The position numbers and the translations under genes were made by a program. Below, piece after piece: positions 1 through 10,288 of a stretch of DNA of 64,000 nt. How positions within the stretch are numbered: position 1 is the first letter of the stretch; the number at the start of each line of letters is the position of its first letter. Source of the stretch: Uranotaenia lowii (taxonomy: Eukaryota > Arthropoda > Insecta > Diptera > Culicidae); contig NC_073693.1 in the NCBI RefSeq assembly GCF_029784155.1, positions 314,759,536 to 314,823,535 of the forward strand. The letters run 5' to 3'. The notes beneath the pieces were generated by a model, which was not told the DNA's origin, did no database searches, and worked only from the letters and a program-made list of their open reading frames with translations.

Positions 1-980
1 GTACTATTTGAAGCCAGTAGCTGTAAGGAGCCAAATGTAATGGAAACAACTTAACATTGGCCCCTACGACATTGTTACAATTCACGATGGGAAAATTTGG
101 GCCCAAAAAATCGAAGCCGCAAATTTGAGGGCCTGGAATGTTACATATCTGTAGTGGGTTTGGTACAGGAATTTAAATCTGCCTTTGGACCTGACTGGAG
201 TAATCTGAGTGGAGTTAAATTAGATCTGATTAGCCCAGAAATAAACTTTTGAATTTATATGTCGTAGCAATATGAAATTTAATGTCGTAGAAATGCCATA
301 ATCTAAAATAAAGGTTCTGAAATATAAATCTGTTGAATGGGATTATCTACAAATAAAAAGACGCTACACTTGTGCAGGAGAAGAAATCCATCAGGAGACA
401 AGCATTTAGAAAATAAAAAATAGAACGAATACTGAATTTAAATTCATGAAGTGCCTTATAAATACAATAACATATAATGCTTTTGTAAAAATTTTATTTT
501 TCTGGATTTTGTTGGCTCTCTCATTACTGTTGCTTCACTGGAAGGGGGCACTATTTAGTACAAAATATTCATAAAAACATTCCTCAAAGTCAAATACCTG
601 CCCATGCTAAATTTGGTTTCATTTGCATGATTAGTTTTTTATAAATGCTGAAAATTGTAAAGCAATCCCCTCTCCTCTTTCAATCTCCCCATTAGAAGTA
701 GGGGGGATAGACAGACAGACATAGAGACAGACAGACAGACATAAAGACAGACGAACAGACCGATAGATGGACAGATAGACAAACAGACAGGATTCCATTT
801 CCATATGTATATATAGATTGAAAGTTTTAAAATGAAACAAACGTAAAGTAGAAAAATCAAGGCATATTCAGCATTTTTATCGTTTTTTTACGTTTATATT
901 AACTTAAAAAAAATCAAAAATGTTTACTACTACATTTTGATATGAATTAAACATTTTTTTTAATTTGCTGGAAAATAAAG
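1..980. other. AT-rich non-coding stretch
   Basis: I see no gene here. Short open frames lack any recognisable motif. The only distinct structure is a degenerate tetranucleotide repeat near 708-790, listed separately. The segment ends at the inverted-repeat element beginning near 981. Confidence 0.6.
708..790. repeat. Degenerate (ACAG)n / (ATAG)n microsatellite
   Basis: The stretch is built of ACAG, ATAG and AGAC tetranucleotides with point variants. Translated on the minus strand it gives cysteine/leucine/serine-rich open frames, which are by-products of the 4-bp period and not genes. Confidence 0.85.
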
Positions 981-1924
981 TACCGTAAAACGGGGTAACA
1001 TTGATCACAGAAGTAAATTTGACCAACAATAAATTTTTCCACATAATCATCAATAACTCAGTCTATAGTTTGAATTTTTGAAAACTGTTTTCAACGTTTG
1101 AAAGCCTATAAGTTGAGTAACAAATAAGAAAAATTTGGTTTGTATTTGAAATTTTTTTCTGTTTTAAAAAATGTAATTACAAAATCTTAAAATATCTATT
1201 TTTTCCAGGGCTCGCAAACAAACAGTTCTTCTGATGATACCGAAAAGCATTTAGAAGCAAACGGGTTGTTGAATGTGATAGAACAACTTTTTTTCTTTGT
1301 ATATGTACAGTTAGAGTGCTACTTTTATAGTCATTTAACGATAAATTTGTGATATTTAAATAATAAGGACATTTCCATAGAGTAAAACCGTATTGGACAA
1401 ATGGATAGGAATCCTATCAAATCGATATTTTGAAGAAAAAATGAAAATGGAAATAGTGAGAGGGTCTAGGGGAATGTGTGAAGGTAAAATTTTCATTTGT
1501 TTTTCGAAGCTAAAACTATTAAGCAATTGTTATAATTTTTGCCCCTCAATGTATGCAGTATCATTTTTCTTTTTTCGATTATAAATGTTTTTAAAAGAAA
1601 ACGTTGTAAAGCAAGGTAAAATTGATAAACTAGCATTTGTATATATTATGAAGGTGTTTTGTTTCCTTTATGATCAAGAAAACTCTTTAAAAACGTCCAA
1701 ATACAGACTGATCAATATTACCCCAAAGCACCAAATTCTGAACAGAGACGAAATCAATTTTTAAATCAAATTTAATATAGTCTAATTAGTTTCTGCAACC
1801 ATGTTTAACGTTCATACGAGTCCAGTACTGGTTTTAAAAATATGAAACATGCCACATTCCCCTTAACAGAAAACATAATCGAAAAATATTGAAAAAAGTG
1901 ATCAATATTACCCCGGATTAGGTA
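981..1924. mobile_element. Non-autonomous inverted-repeat DNA element (MITE-like), TA-flanked
   Basis: The left end reads TACCGTAAAACGGGGTAACA and continues TTGATCAC. The reverse complement of the right end near 1893-1924 reads TACC-TAATCCGGGGTAATA and continues TTGATCAC. The two agree over about 25 bp with a few differences. TA lies at both outer edges, so the target duplication may be TA, as for Tc1/mariner-type elements (inference). A third copy of the terminal motif (TGATCAATATTACCCC) occurs internally at 1709-1724. No transposase is encoded, so any movement would need enzyme supplied from elsewhere. Confidence 0.7.
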
Positions 1925-1987
1925 CTACAAATCAAAACAAGACACTTCAAGTAATTCAAGAGGACCAAGTTTGGAAACACGGATCAG

Positions 1988-3623
1988 TGCACTATGGGGT
2001 TTGAGGCGGCAAAGAGTCAAAAATTGAATTTTATCGGATCGCTTTTTTATTATTACTAGTTAATAACTTAATATTTGACTAAGAAATTCCCAGTATTTCA
2101 AATCATTATCTTGAATACTGAACGCACCACGGACATCAGACTTTGAAAAATTGAAAAATTTATATAATGAAGAAAAAAATTTAAATTCCATACATTTCTA
2201 TGAAAAACATTTTGTTTCTTAAGGGGGGGGGGGGGGGGGTAGGGTCTAACGGGTATAAAAAAACACGATTTCCACGATTTTTTTCTAGAACTATCGTTCA
2301 AACAAATGTATTCAAATTTTTTGCATTATACAAAGCATTATTAAAAGAACATTTAGTAATTTTTTCGTAGAAAAATATTGAAAAATGAGCCGGTGACGGA
2401 GCACTTTCGAGGATGCCTTTTAGAAAAACAGGATTTGCGGTGGACACTGTATCTCAGCACAGAATCATCTGAAGTCAAAAAATCAGAGCAAAATATTTTT
2501 AATAGATGTTTTTCTGGACCCCAACGTTTTTATTTAACTTAAAAAATTTTTTATGAAATTTTTGTGGCTGTTTGAAGTAAAAACTACGATTTTTCACGAA
2601 AAAATCCGCCATTTTTCACCTGTAAAATCTCCCCAAAGTAAAAAAAACAAAAAAGAAAAACGTTGGGGTCTGGTATTATATATGTAGAAAATATGTTCCA
2701 AATTTGAAAAGAATCGGATAAGTAGTTTTCAAATGACGATGTCCACGGACTTGAAAAATGTGCTTTCGAGGAAAACGCGTTTGAAGTTTCTGCTCTTGCT
2801 TTCTTGCACTATTAGATAGGAGGAGTTAAAGGCCTATAATTTCTACAGTTTTGCTTCAATTGACTTGAAAATTTGACACAACATTCTTGAAATGTTTTAC
2901 AATAAGAAAATAAAAAAATAAAAAAATCAATTTTTTGAAAGTGTTAGACCCTACCCCCTCCCTTAAGTTCAAAGTACACCATATAAAAGCTTATATTAAA
3001 AGCTATCATCTGAACCATTCAAAATTTTTACACACTAAATTTATCTATGATGAAAATGGGTAAATAATTATTTTTTTCAAAAGTCAAAAATTTTAAAGCC
3101 TTGCTAAAAGAAATCCCCGCATTTCCCCATACTCTTTTCACTATCTTGATCTAGTTTAAAGTCCTTAAAAACAATGAAAGAGATTCCAGGCACCTTAGAG
3201 CACCGTTTTTTGAGTTATAGTCAAATAAAACTGAAAATATCATGCAAATGCGTAATTTTTACACATTAATAACTATTAATTCAACAAAGCTGAAGTTTAT
3301 TTTTTTCAAAAAAAAATGTTTCTCATGATTGATCAATCATTTCACACATTTTTCTCTTGAGTTTCATGAAATGTCTTGATGATATTTATCACTTAATGAT
3401 CAATTAGTCCAAAACCTGGTTATCAAAAGAAATAAAAAGCAGAGTCAAAAATTACACCAAACATCCTACTTTAAAAGTTGTCTATACAAAATATTTGCAT
3501 GAATTTATTTAGAGTTAGTTAAAATTGTAATTTTCATACAAAATTTTCAAAAATTACAAAATAGTATAAAACACCTCATCATACTTTTTGCCGCCTCATT
3601 GTATGGAACTGCTCCATAGTGCA
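1988..3623. mobile_element. Non-autonomous inverted-repeat DNA element, interrupted by a nested element
   Basis: The left terminus TGCACTATGG (1988-1997) is matched by its exact inverse CCATAGTGCA (3614-3623). Inside both ends lies a second matching block, TGAGGCGGCAAA on the left and its inverse near 3588-3600. The right end carries about 14 extra bases between the two blocks. A clean target duplication was not found. Without the nested TTAA-flanked insertion (2219-2966) the element would be about 890 bp. No coding potential is visible. Confidence 0.65.
2219..2966. mobile_element. Nested TTAA-flanked inverted-repeat element with G-run termini
   Basis: TTAA stands at 2219-2222 and 2963-2966. 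Inside these, the left end is a run of 17 G followed by TAGGGTCTAAC. The right end, inverted, is GGGAGGGGGTAGGGTCTAAC. TTAA target duplications are typical of piggyBac-type elements, but other TTAA-specific MITEs exist, so the superfamily is an inference. The interior of about 740 bp has no ORF of note. Its position inside the 1988-3623 element shows that it inserted later. Confidence 0.72.
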
Positions 3624-3984
3624 GTCAGTGGTGGGAAAGTTACAGCGGTTTGATCTTTAAGTACCGACTATTTCTGGAGGTCTGGACTTTGACTGTTAAG
3701 CAAACTTGTGGTTCAAAACCATAATTTGCAAAACACATAATTTCCGACAAACTAAGCACGAACTTGGCACCTTTTAATAAGTTCCACTATTCAAAGGATG
3801 TCCTTAATTTATATTAAGGTAACAAGGTCACATTTTTAAGTATAAATAAACAAAAATCCTCCCAACTTAATGGAACTAAGACCCATCCAAATACTTGATT
3901 ATTTTGAAGCAGGCACTCAATAAGCATTCAGAAAAGATTAGTTCTGAGGAAAAAAAATTAAGAAAAAGTGGATTACAGTACTTC
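3624..3984. other. AT-rich spacer
   Basis: I see no gene or repeat structure that I can support between the nested elements and the SINE tail. Confidence 0.5.
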
Positions 3985-4178
3985 TTTTTTTTTGCTTCGA
4001 ATAAAGTCGTTTTTGCATCTTTATGTCATTCGCGACTTATATCAACGATGCAATTGGCAGACAGCCATTGAAAAACTTATCTGGTACAACTGTGATCGAT
4101 TTTTACTCTTTGTCTCAAACTCACGGACATCGGCTCAGGAAGCAACTGATTTACCAACTGAGCTATATCAGTAAGCCC
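3985..4178 (-). mobile_element. tRNA-derived SINE, copy 1 (diverged)
   Basis: Read on the minus strand, a tRNA-like head carries a box A (TAGCTCAGTTGGTAA) near 4150-4167 and a degenerate box B near 4115-4125. A unique body and an A-rich tail (the T-run at 3985-3993) follow. It is the same family as the copies at 8002-8193, 26170-26361 and 48889-49086, but it is the most diverged, with a damaged box B. I found no clear target duplication. Such elements are Pol III transcripts moved by a partner LINE. The open frames over this copy are incidental. Confidence 0.8.
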
Positions 4179-5365
4179 ACGGAACATAATAGGCTGCAGA
4201 GAGATTTTATACAAAATCTCATCAGCGGAGTTGGGCGTAATGTAAGATTTTACCAGAAAAATTGAATAAAAAATTCTGAGTCAGAAGGAATGAAGTCAAT
4301 GCCAGAATGAGTTTGTGATTCCATTACGCGATGTTACCACAAGCAGTTTTTGGGTCCATTCAACAGCTCAGATTTGTTTCCCCACAAACAGCTTGGAAAC
4401 CACTCTTTATCGGGTGCTATCTGAGCAACTCAAAGTTAGCTCGTATGCAGTAGGGGTACTCTAGTTGGCTTTAAGAATGATGGAATGTTGAACAAAAAAA
4501 AATAAAAAGGGACCAAAGAATGAATTTTCTCTCGCAAGAGTTAAAGTAAGAAAAAATGGTCAAATTCTATTCCGAGAACGATTCGAAGCGGCGAGTCGGG
4601 TATGTGATTGGCTTGGCTTGAGCGCTGGCTGGCTTTTGGGATAAAAAGGACACGACGTGGGTGGTCAAGTGAAGTGAAAGAGGAGAGTGATTTCAAGTGC
4701 GAACCCCATTCTGGTGTTTTGATAAAGGGAAATAAATGGCTCTGTTGATGCTGGCGAATGACTGCAATGGATTTTAGTTGACTTTCATCGGTTAGTGCTA
4801 TTCGTGACACATTCTTGGGAGCATGGAACCAGTTGGGTTGGGACTAGACTGGGAGTCAAAGAACTGGTGGGTGGGGGTGGGTTTTTCGTGCCCAACAGAT
4901 GGATCTATCCAACAACATGGCTGTCAGCTGATGGCGAGAACAAATGGCGGACACGTTCGGTGGCCATGAAGCTTTTGCCGCTGCTGCTTCTAACATTTTT
5001 GAGCCGAGGATGGAGATGATGATGATGATGATGATGATGATGGTGCTGTGACACTTTTAGACTCACAAACCCTCCTCCTTTCCCATATACCCACATAAAT
5101 ACATACATAGAATGGCGAAATCATCTTTGTTCACTTTGAACGGTTTGAATTTTATTCGAATGGAAACAAATGTGTCTAAGTGACTAGAAAAGCTCTCGAG
5201 TGAGGGCGGACTGATGGCTGACTGGCTGGATAGATGATGACATTTATTGTGCAGACATGATGTTATCCTGAAATGACGAAATGGCAAACAGCAATTAGCT
5301 TATTTCGGATGTGCAAATTGAACAGATCGGATACAAAAATATGTGGAAGCTGACTGTCCGCTCAT
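4179..5365. other. GC-moderate non-coding block
   Basis: Base composition rises clearly above the surrounding AT-rich DNA between about 4540 and 5300. No ORF with a recognisable domain is present. An inverted repeat, GATCGGATA (5325-5333) and TATCCGATC (5365-5373), lies at its right edge and partly overlaps the target site of the foldback element. This may be a conserved non-coding or regulatory block or an untranslated exon; the sequence alone does not decide. Confidence 0.4.
5015..5042. repeat. (GAT)n trinucleotide microsatellite
   Basis: About nine uninterrupted GAT/ATG trinucleotides. On the minus strand they read as a poly-histidine run in a short open frame, which I regard as incidental. 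Confidence 0.95.
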
Positions 5366-5375
5366 ATCCGATCAA

Positions 5376-6349
5376 GATTGTATCCCATTTACCCGAAAAC
5401 CATTGCCCAGAATGAATTTTTCCCAGAATGACAAATACCCGAAATCAAACCCCAGAATGAACCATTTCCCAGAAAAAAATTCCCCAGAATGCACCATTTA
5501 CCAGAAATTTTTTTCCCAGAATGGACCATTTCCCAGAATTTTTTTCCCCAGAATGAACATTTACCAGAATGGCACAAATCCCAGATTTTTTTCCCTAGTA
5601 TTTTTATTTTTGTTTTTTTTTTCTAATGAATTCTTGAATATTTCATATGATTCGAAATTATTTTTTTCAAAATGATTTTTTAAATGAAACTACGACTTTG
5701 AAATTTTCCAACTAAATTTATTTTAGAACCAATATTGTGCTTTGTTTATGGTTTGGGTACTTTAATTGATTCAATGCTTACCATGGTCCTTTAAAAAACC
5801 GTTTTGGTATCCGACTCCTCACGCTGCGCGTTCGAACTTGAAAGACGTTTTGTCCTTCACGCTGTCGCGTGGCGGACGGGGCTAAGGGATCACCCCTAGC
5901 TTTCACACAGACCTAGGAAGCTCCGGCAGACCTAGACCAATGTCTTAGGGCCGCCGCTTCCGACGGCGGGTCGGCGGCCTCCTCGGATTTGGGAGCTTCG
6001 GCGGCTTTGTGCCGCCTCAGCCCCTTTATCCTCGTTGGTTGCGGCTTGCCGCAAAAGAATAAAGTTATGAAACCCCATTTTTTTTGTAACAATTCCCTTT
6101 TTTTAAATAATTTCTAGTAAGGATAAATGTTTTCCATTTTCTGGGAAATGGTTCTTCTGGCGAAAAAATTTCTGGTACTTGGTTCATTCTGGTGAAAAAA
6201 TTTCTGGGAAATGGTACATTCTGGCGAAAATTTTTCTGGGGAATGGTTCGTCTGGGGAACAAAATTCTGGGGAATGGTTCTTTCTGGCGATTGGAATTCT
6301 GGGGATTTTTCATTCTGGGCAATGGTTTTCGGGTAAATGGAGTACAACC
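5376..6349. mobile_element. Foldback-type DNA element with long repeated arms and 10-bp target duplication
   Basis: Two arms of about 215 bp (5376-5595 and 6130-6349) are inverted copies of each other. Each is made of short, imperfect direct repeats around the motif CCAGAATG plus ACCATTTCCC. The outer ends align as GATTGTATCCCATTTACCCG and GGTTGTACTCCATTTACCCG. A perfect 10-bp direct repeat, ATCCGATCAA, flanks the element exactly (5366-5375 and 6350-6359). Long inverted arms with internal direct repeats are typical of foldback elements. A 9-10 bp duplication is typical of Mutator-like elements, whereas P-type foldback elements usually make 7-8 bp. The superfamily is therefore open. The core (5790-6063) is GC-rich and unlike the arms. 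No transposase is visible, and short ORFs in the arms are repeat artefacts. Confidence 0.85.
5790..6063 (+). other. GC-rich multi-hairpin module ending in AATAAA
   Basis: This GC-rich block sits in the core of the foldback element amid very AT-rich DNA. Successive hairpins can be drawn on the plus strand: CACGC/GCGTG (5858-5871), GCTAAGGG/CCCCTAGC with one mismatch (5881-5900), CCTAGAC/GTCTTAGG with one bulge (5931-5949), CCGCCG/CGGCGG (5951-5969), GGCGGC/GCCGCC (6000-6016) and TTGCGGC/GCCGCAA (6039-6054). An AATAAA hexamer follows at 6058-6063. No ORF of note spans it. The density of stems suggests a structured RNA or a fragment of another mobile element. I do not recognise the family, so the function is unknown. 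Confidence 0.55.
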
Positions 6350-6359
6350 ATCCGATCAA

Positions 6360-6773
6360 TGTGTCAACAAGTTTCTAGGACATTTTTGAATCACAAGAAG
6401 TGGTAATTGTATTTTTCAACTGATCGTTATAAAAAAATATCAATGCAGTTCAATCATTCATAATTGCCCACGCATGACAGCTTATCTAAAACAAAGGGTG
6501 AACTAATTTTTAAACAGCAGTGGAAAGCTTGTTTGGGTCGACATAAACAACGCTAAAATATGTTAGTCTCCACGAAATTAAAAAGTTTTTAAAGGATTTT
6601 CATACAATGGCACACGTACAGAATTTTCTACAAAATTTTTAACAGATAAAACCTTTACTAATGCTTGTACTACTTTAAATCGGATCGTTTTTTTATTTAC
6701 TGCATCAGCTTCAAGCTGTTGTACCGAGAAACTAATGACAGCTTTTTGGTCTGAAAGGTTTGTTCAACTAGTG
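6360..6773. other. AT-rich spacer
   Basis: I see no gene here. This stretch lies between the foldback element and the hAT-like element and shows no repeats I can support. Confidence 0.5.
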
Positions 6774-8001
6774 CATGGGTGGCCAAACCGAGGCCGCTAA
6801 TTTGCGACCCGCGAAGCTTTGTCAGCATCAATGTTATAAAACGAGAATTATTCTTACAAAATAGAGCAAGGTCAAAACATTTGTAAACTCCTTATTAAAT
6901 CCCTTTTTTTAAAGACTCTTCGAATCTTTTTCAAAATTTCGCCCTTTGAAATTTGGATCAAATAATGATTCGAAATTTTGGAGGCATTAAAAAGTCGTTT
7001 CATCCGTGGGAGCTATTAAACGTTTAAATTTTATCAACAGATTGACACAAAACCCAAAAATGATGAAAACGTTGAGTTGATATGGGAGTTTTACTTTTTT
7101 GAATAATTTACAACACAATTTTCTGCTATCGCAAGCTTTTTGGAAGGTTCATAACAAATGGAATGTTGTGAAGTGTGCCATGATGAACCCTCTGGAAGCC
7201 AAATTTTTCGATTTCTCGTCTTTCTTTCCCAATCTCGCCTGAAAACGGGGTGTAGGTTGCACTTTTTTTTTTAATTCAACCAATCTTTTTTTTCAGAAAT
7301 CAATCCAGAATGTCAATAATTTTTCTAGACCAAAATCATTTTATCAATATTTTTTTAAGATAAAAAAGCACATGGATTATGAATTTCTAAAGCTACTCAA
7401 TTTATAATTTTCAAAAAAAAAAATATCCATTTCCAGTTTCATCATGTTTTTAAGGTGTTTTAAGCTGTGCCTTTTGGCCATTACTTGATAAACAATTTTC
7501 ATTAATTAAAATTAGCTAGATAACCATGTTCTGGAACATTTGCGTAAGTTAAAAAATGATTGGGTTTGGTTTAATATCGATTTTAGTAAACCCCGTCTTC
7601 AGGCTGGTTTGTTTAAGAGGGTCGATGGATGTCATCAGCTTTCTTTTGAAGAGTTTTATAAAACGTACAAAGTGAACCATCAGAATATATGCAAAGATTT
7701 CCAAAAACAAATAAACTTTTGTCAGGATATTTTATGCCGATTATTCCAAATTAGATGTATAATACATCGTCGAATATATGACCACCTCTTTCACGGCATT
7801 CTGCATACCATTGACAAGAGTTTCGGACTTCATAGTGGTTATTTCAGATCATAGAATAGCTTGGAGATCGATTGGGTTTTTTCTCTTCACAGAAACAATG
7901 AGTGGTACCATTAAATTCTGAGAACGAGGAAGACAGTATAAATCACTATTTTTTAAGACAACGATTTTAACGTTATGAACACACAATTTTCACAACTGAA
8001 C

Positions 8002-8193
8002 TTTTTTTTTGTTTCGATTATAGTCGTTTTACCATCTTTATGGCATTCGCGACTTTATCAACGTTGCAGTTGGCGAATCGTTATTGAAAAACTTATCCGG
8101 TACAACTGTGTTCGATGTTTACTCTTGGGCTCGAACTCGCGGACATCGGCTCAGGAGACAACAGACTTGCCAACTGAGCTATATCACAAGCCC
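8002..8193 (-). mobile_element. tRNA-derived SINE, copy 2, with 13-bp target duplication
   Basis: On the minus strand it has a box A (TAGCTCAGTTGGCAAGTC), a box B (GAGTTCGAGCCC) and a body that continues to an A-tail (T-run at 8002-8010). A perfect 13-bp direct repeat, TTCACAACTGAAC, flanks it at 7989-8001 and 8194-8206. The perfect duplication indicates LINE-mediated target-primed insertion and a fairly recent event. It lies within the hAT-like element. Confidence 0.93.
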
Positions 8194-9869
8194 TTCACAA
8201 CTGAACGTTTTTGATATGAAGCACTGGAATTTCTGCGCTTTTTTGTCTGTATCGACTCAAAGCTTTAAAAAAGCGTTTAAAAATTTCGTTTATATGTCGA
8301 AATCGATTGAAAAAAAGGCGGAATTGTTCGACTCTCAAATCGAATTAACATGAACAAATGACACATTCCACTGTGACGTGAAATCACTTTTCCGAACTGA
8401 ATTGAATTTCCTTCAAAATGAATATAATTTGGTCATTAAAAAGTTTAAGTTGTTTGTGTTGTGATCGATTACTTTCCTGTTCTCTCTGTTGAAATAGGAT
8501 ATTGAAGTCTTGAAATAAGTTCTAGAGAAAACAATCACCGACAATTTGATGTTCATAGCTTCTCGATTGAAAAACAACGAACAAAGTCATACCTCTTTAA
8601 AGTTGTAACATGAATTCACTCAGTTAAAACAGAAGAGGGTTGTGTACTGAATTCAAGTCACGAAATTTCAAGTAATTCAGAACCATTCTTTAGGACCATC
8701 AAATTACATTTTAAAGTGATATTTTGTTAATTTGACTTGTTCAACCACAAATTTTCAGTATCTTTTCCTAACTTTTACCTTATTATGTCTGGTTTTTCAA
8801 TAGCAACATATTGAGGCATCATACGTTAAAATTACTGCTGTTTCTCACAGTCTTAATTTGAAGATTCACCTTAAAAAAAGTTTTTTTTTCAATATTTCTG
8901 TCTATTATTTCATTCAAAAATCAACTAAATTATGTTCGATCTGTGAAAATTCGCCCATCTGGAGGGTCAAAACAGCTTTCAAAGAATATTTCCCTAATAC
9001 AATTTTACAAAAAAAATTCAAAAATTGTGACGTGCTTTCACTCATTCACGCCGTTGTAATTCAGCTGGATTCCAACTGATTTCTATAAAATTTAGAGTTT
9101 TCGAATCGTCTCATCTTTTTCAATGATAATCTTATATTAAACTGCTATACAATGTTAAAGTTTTCTTGTTAAATTAAAAAAAAAACATCGTTTTTTTTTT
9201 TGACGTTCATTCACTCAATTGCGACTGTTTTGGTTCGCGTTTATCAAACAAACCTATTGGATATGAAAATAAGTCTTTTTCTACACAATAAAACAGTATT
9301 TGTTGGCTTCAAAACGAACAAAACAAAAACCAATATTATCAATTCATATACTTTAATTGAATATTTTGTAAAAGAGTTCAATATTTACACTTTTTCCAAC
9401 GAAAAATTTAATTTTCAAAATGATATAAAACATTTTTTCTCTTTTTTATTTGGTTTTGTGTGATTTGAATCATCAAAATGCTTGACAAGATAGAGATTTT
9501 TTAAATGACTTGTGAGCGATACAAGCGCGTGGAATATGTCATATGTGAAGCTCATAAAAGTAGAAACATAATTTTCGACATTGCTAATTTGTTTCTTTTC
9601 TATTTAGTAAATTTCAACTAAACATAGATCATTGCGTGCTTGATGACGTTGTTAGATTGTTAATTGTAAGATTACAAAATATTTAGAAAGTGTAACGATT
9701 TTAGAAAAAAAAAATTTCGGTATAAAAAGATTTGTTTTGTTTTTTTTTCTGCATATCTACTCTGATATCTCATGTATACATTGGAATAATGTTATAGAAA
9801 TGCCATTAGTCCTTTTAAAATCTTGGATCTTATAAAAACTTTTTAATGTGTTTTTATAGTTATAAGAAA

Positions 9870-10166
9870 CTAGCTGACCCGGTGAACTTAATTTTACCTT
9901 CTAAAGTGTAAATCGTAATAAATGTTTAATTTCATCTACACGTCCTTAACTGCATCGTGCTCGCGAATAGATTCTTATGGAAATCGTAACAAATAAAGTT
10001 GAATTTGTATTAGCACCACCTTCCATAAAAAGTGAGATTCTTGAAACTATTATACAAACCTTCTCTGACCCAAAAAACCCTCGGATACCAAATTTCACTT
10101 CATTCCGAAAGACCATTCATACGTGATGTTGTTACAAAGAAAATGCCTCCATTTTTATATATAAGA
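9870..10166 (-). mobile_element. Short Helitron-like non-autonomous element
   Basis: Read on the minus strand, the element begins TCTTATATATAAAAATGG directly after an A and ends CCGGGTCAGCTAG directly before a T. These match the Helitron hallmarks of 5' TC, 3' CTRR and insertion between A and T. There is no target duplication and no coding sequence. A convincing 3' subterminal hairpin was not found, so the assignment is moderate. The ends resemble a motif I recall from dispersed arthropod repeats, but I could not confirm that by search. Confidence 0.5.
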
Positions 10167-10288
10167 TAAATATGTTTCAAAAAATTATAAAAAATAAAAA
10201 AAAATACCTACTGATAAATAATTTTGACCAGAAGTCAAATATCATTTGTAAAATTTGACTCACTGGCTATAAACGTTGGCCACCCATG

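Larger units (their letters stand above)
6774..10288. mobile_element. hAT-like DNA transposon, decayed, with two nested insertions
   Basis: The left end CATGGGTGGCCAA (6774-6786) is matched exactly, inverted, at 10276-10288. The 8 bases outside each end are AACTAGTG and ATCTAGTG, 7 of 8 identical, which fits the 8-bp duplication of hAT elements. The GGTGGCCAA terminus followed by GC-rich subterminal sequence (about 6787-6830) is also typical of hAT ends. Short ORFs inside (for example 7540-7854, 8858-9079 and 9200-9463) show no transposase motif I can recognise, so it is either non-autonomous or heavily decayed. A SINE (8002-8193) and a Helitron-like fragment (9870-10166) lie inside and must be younger. 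Confidence 0.7.
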
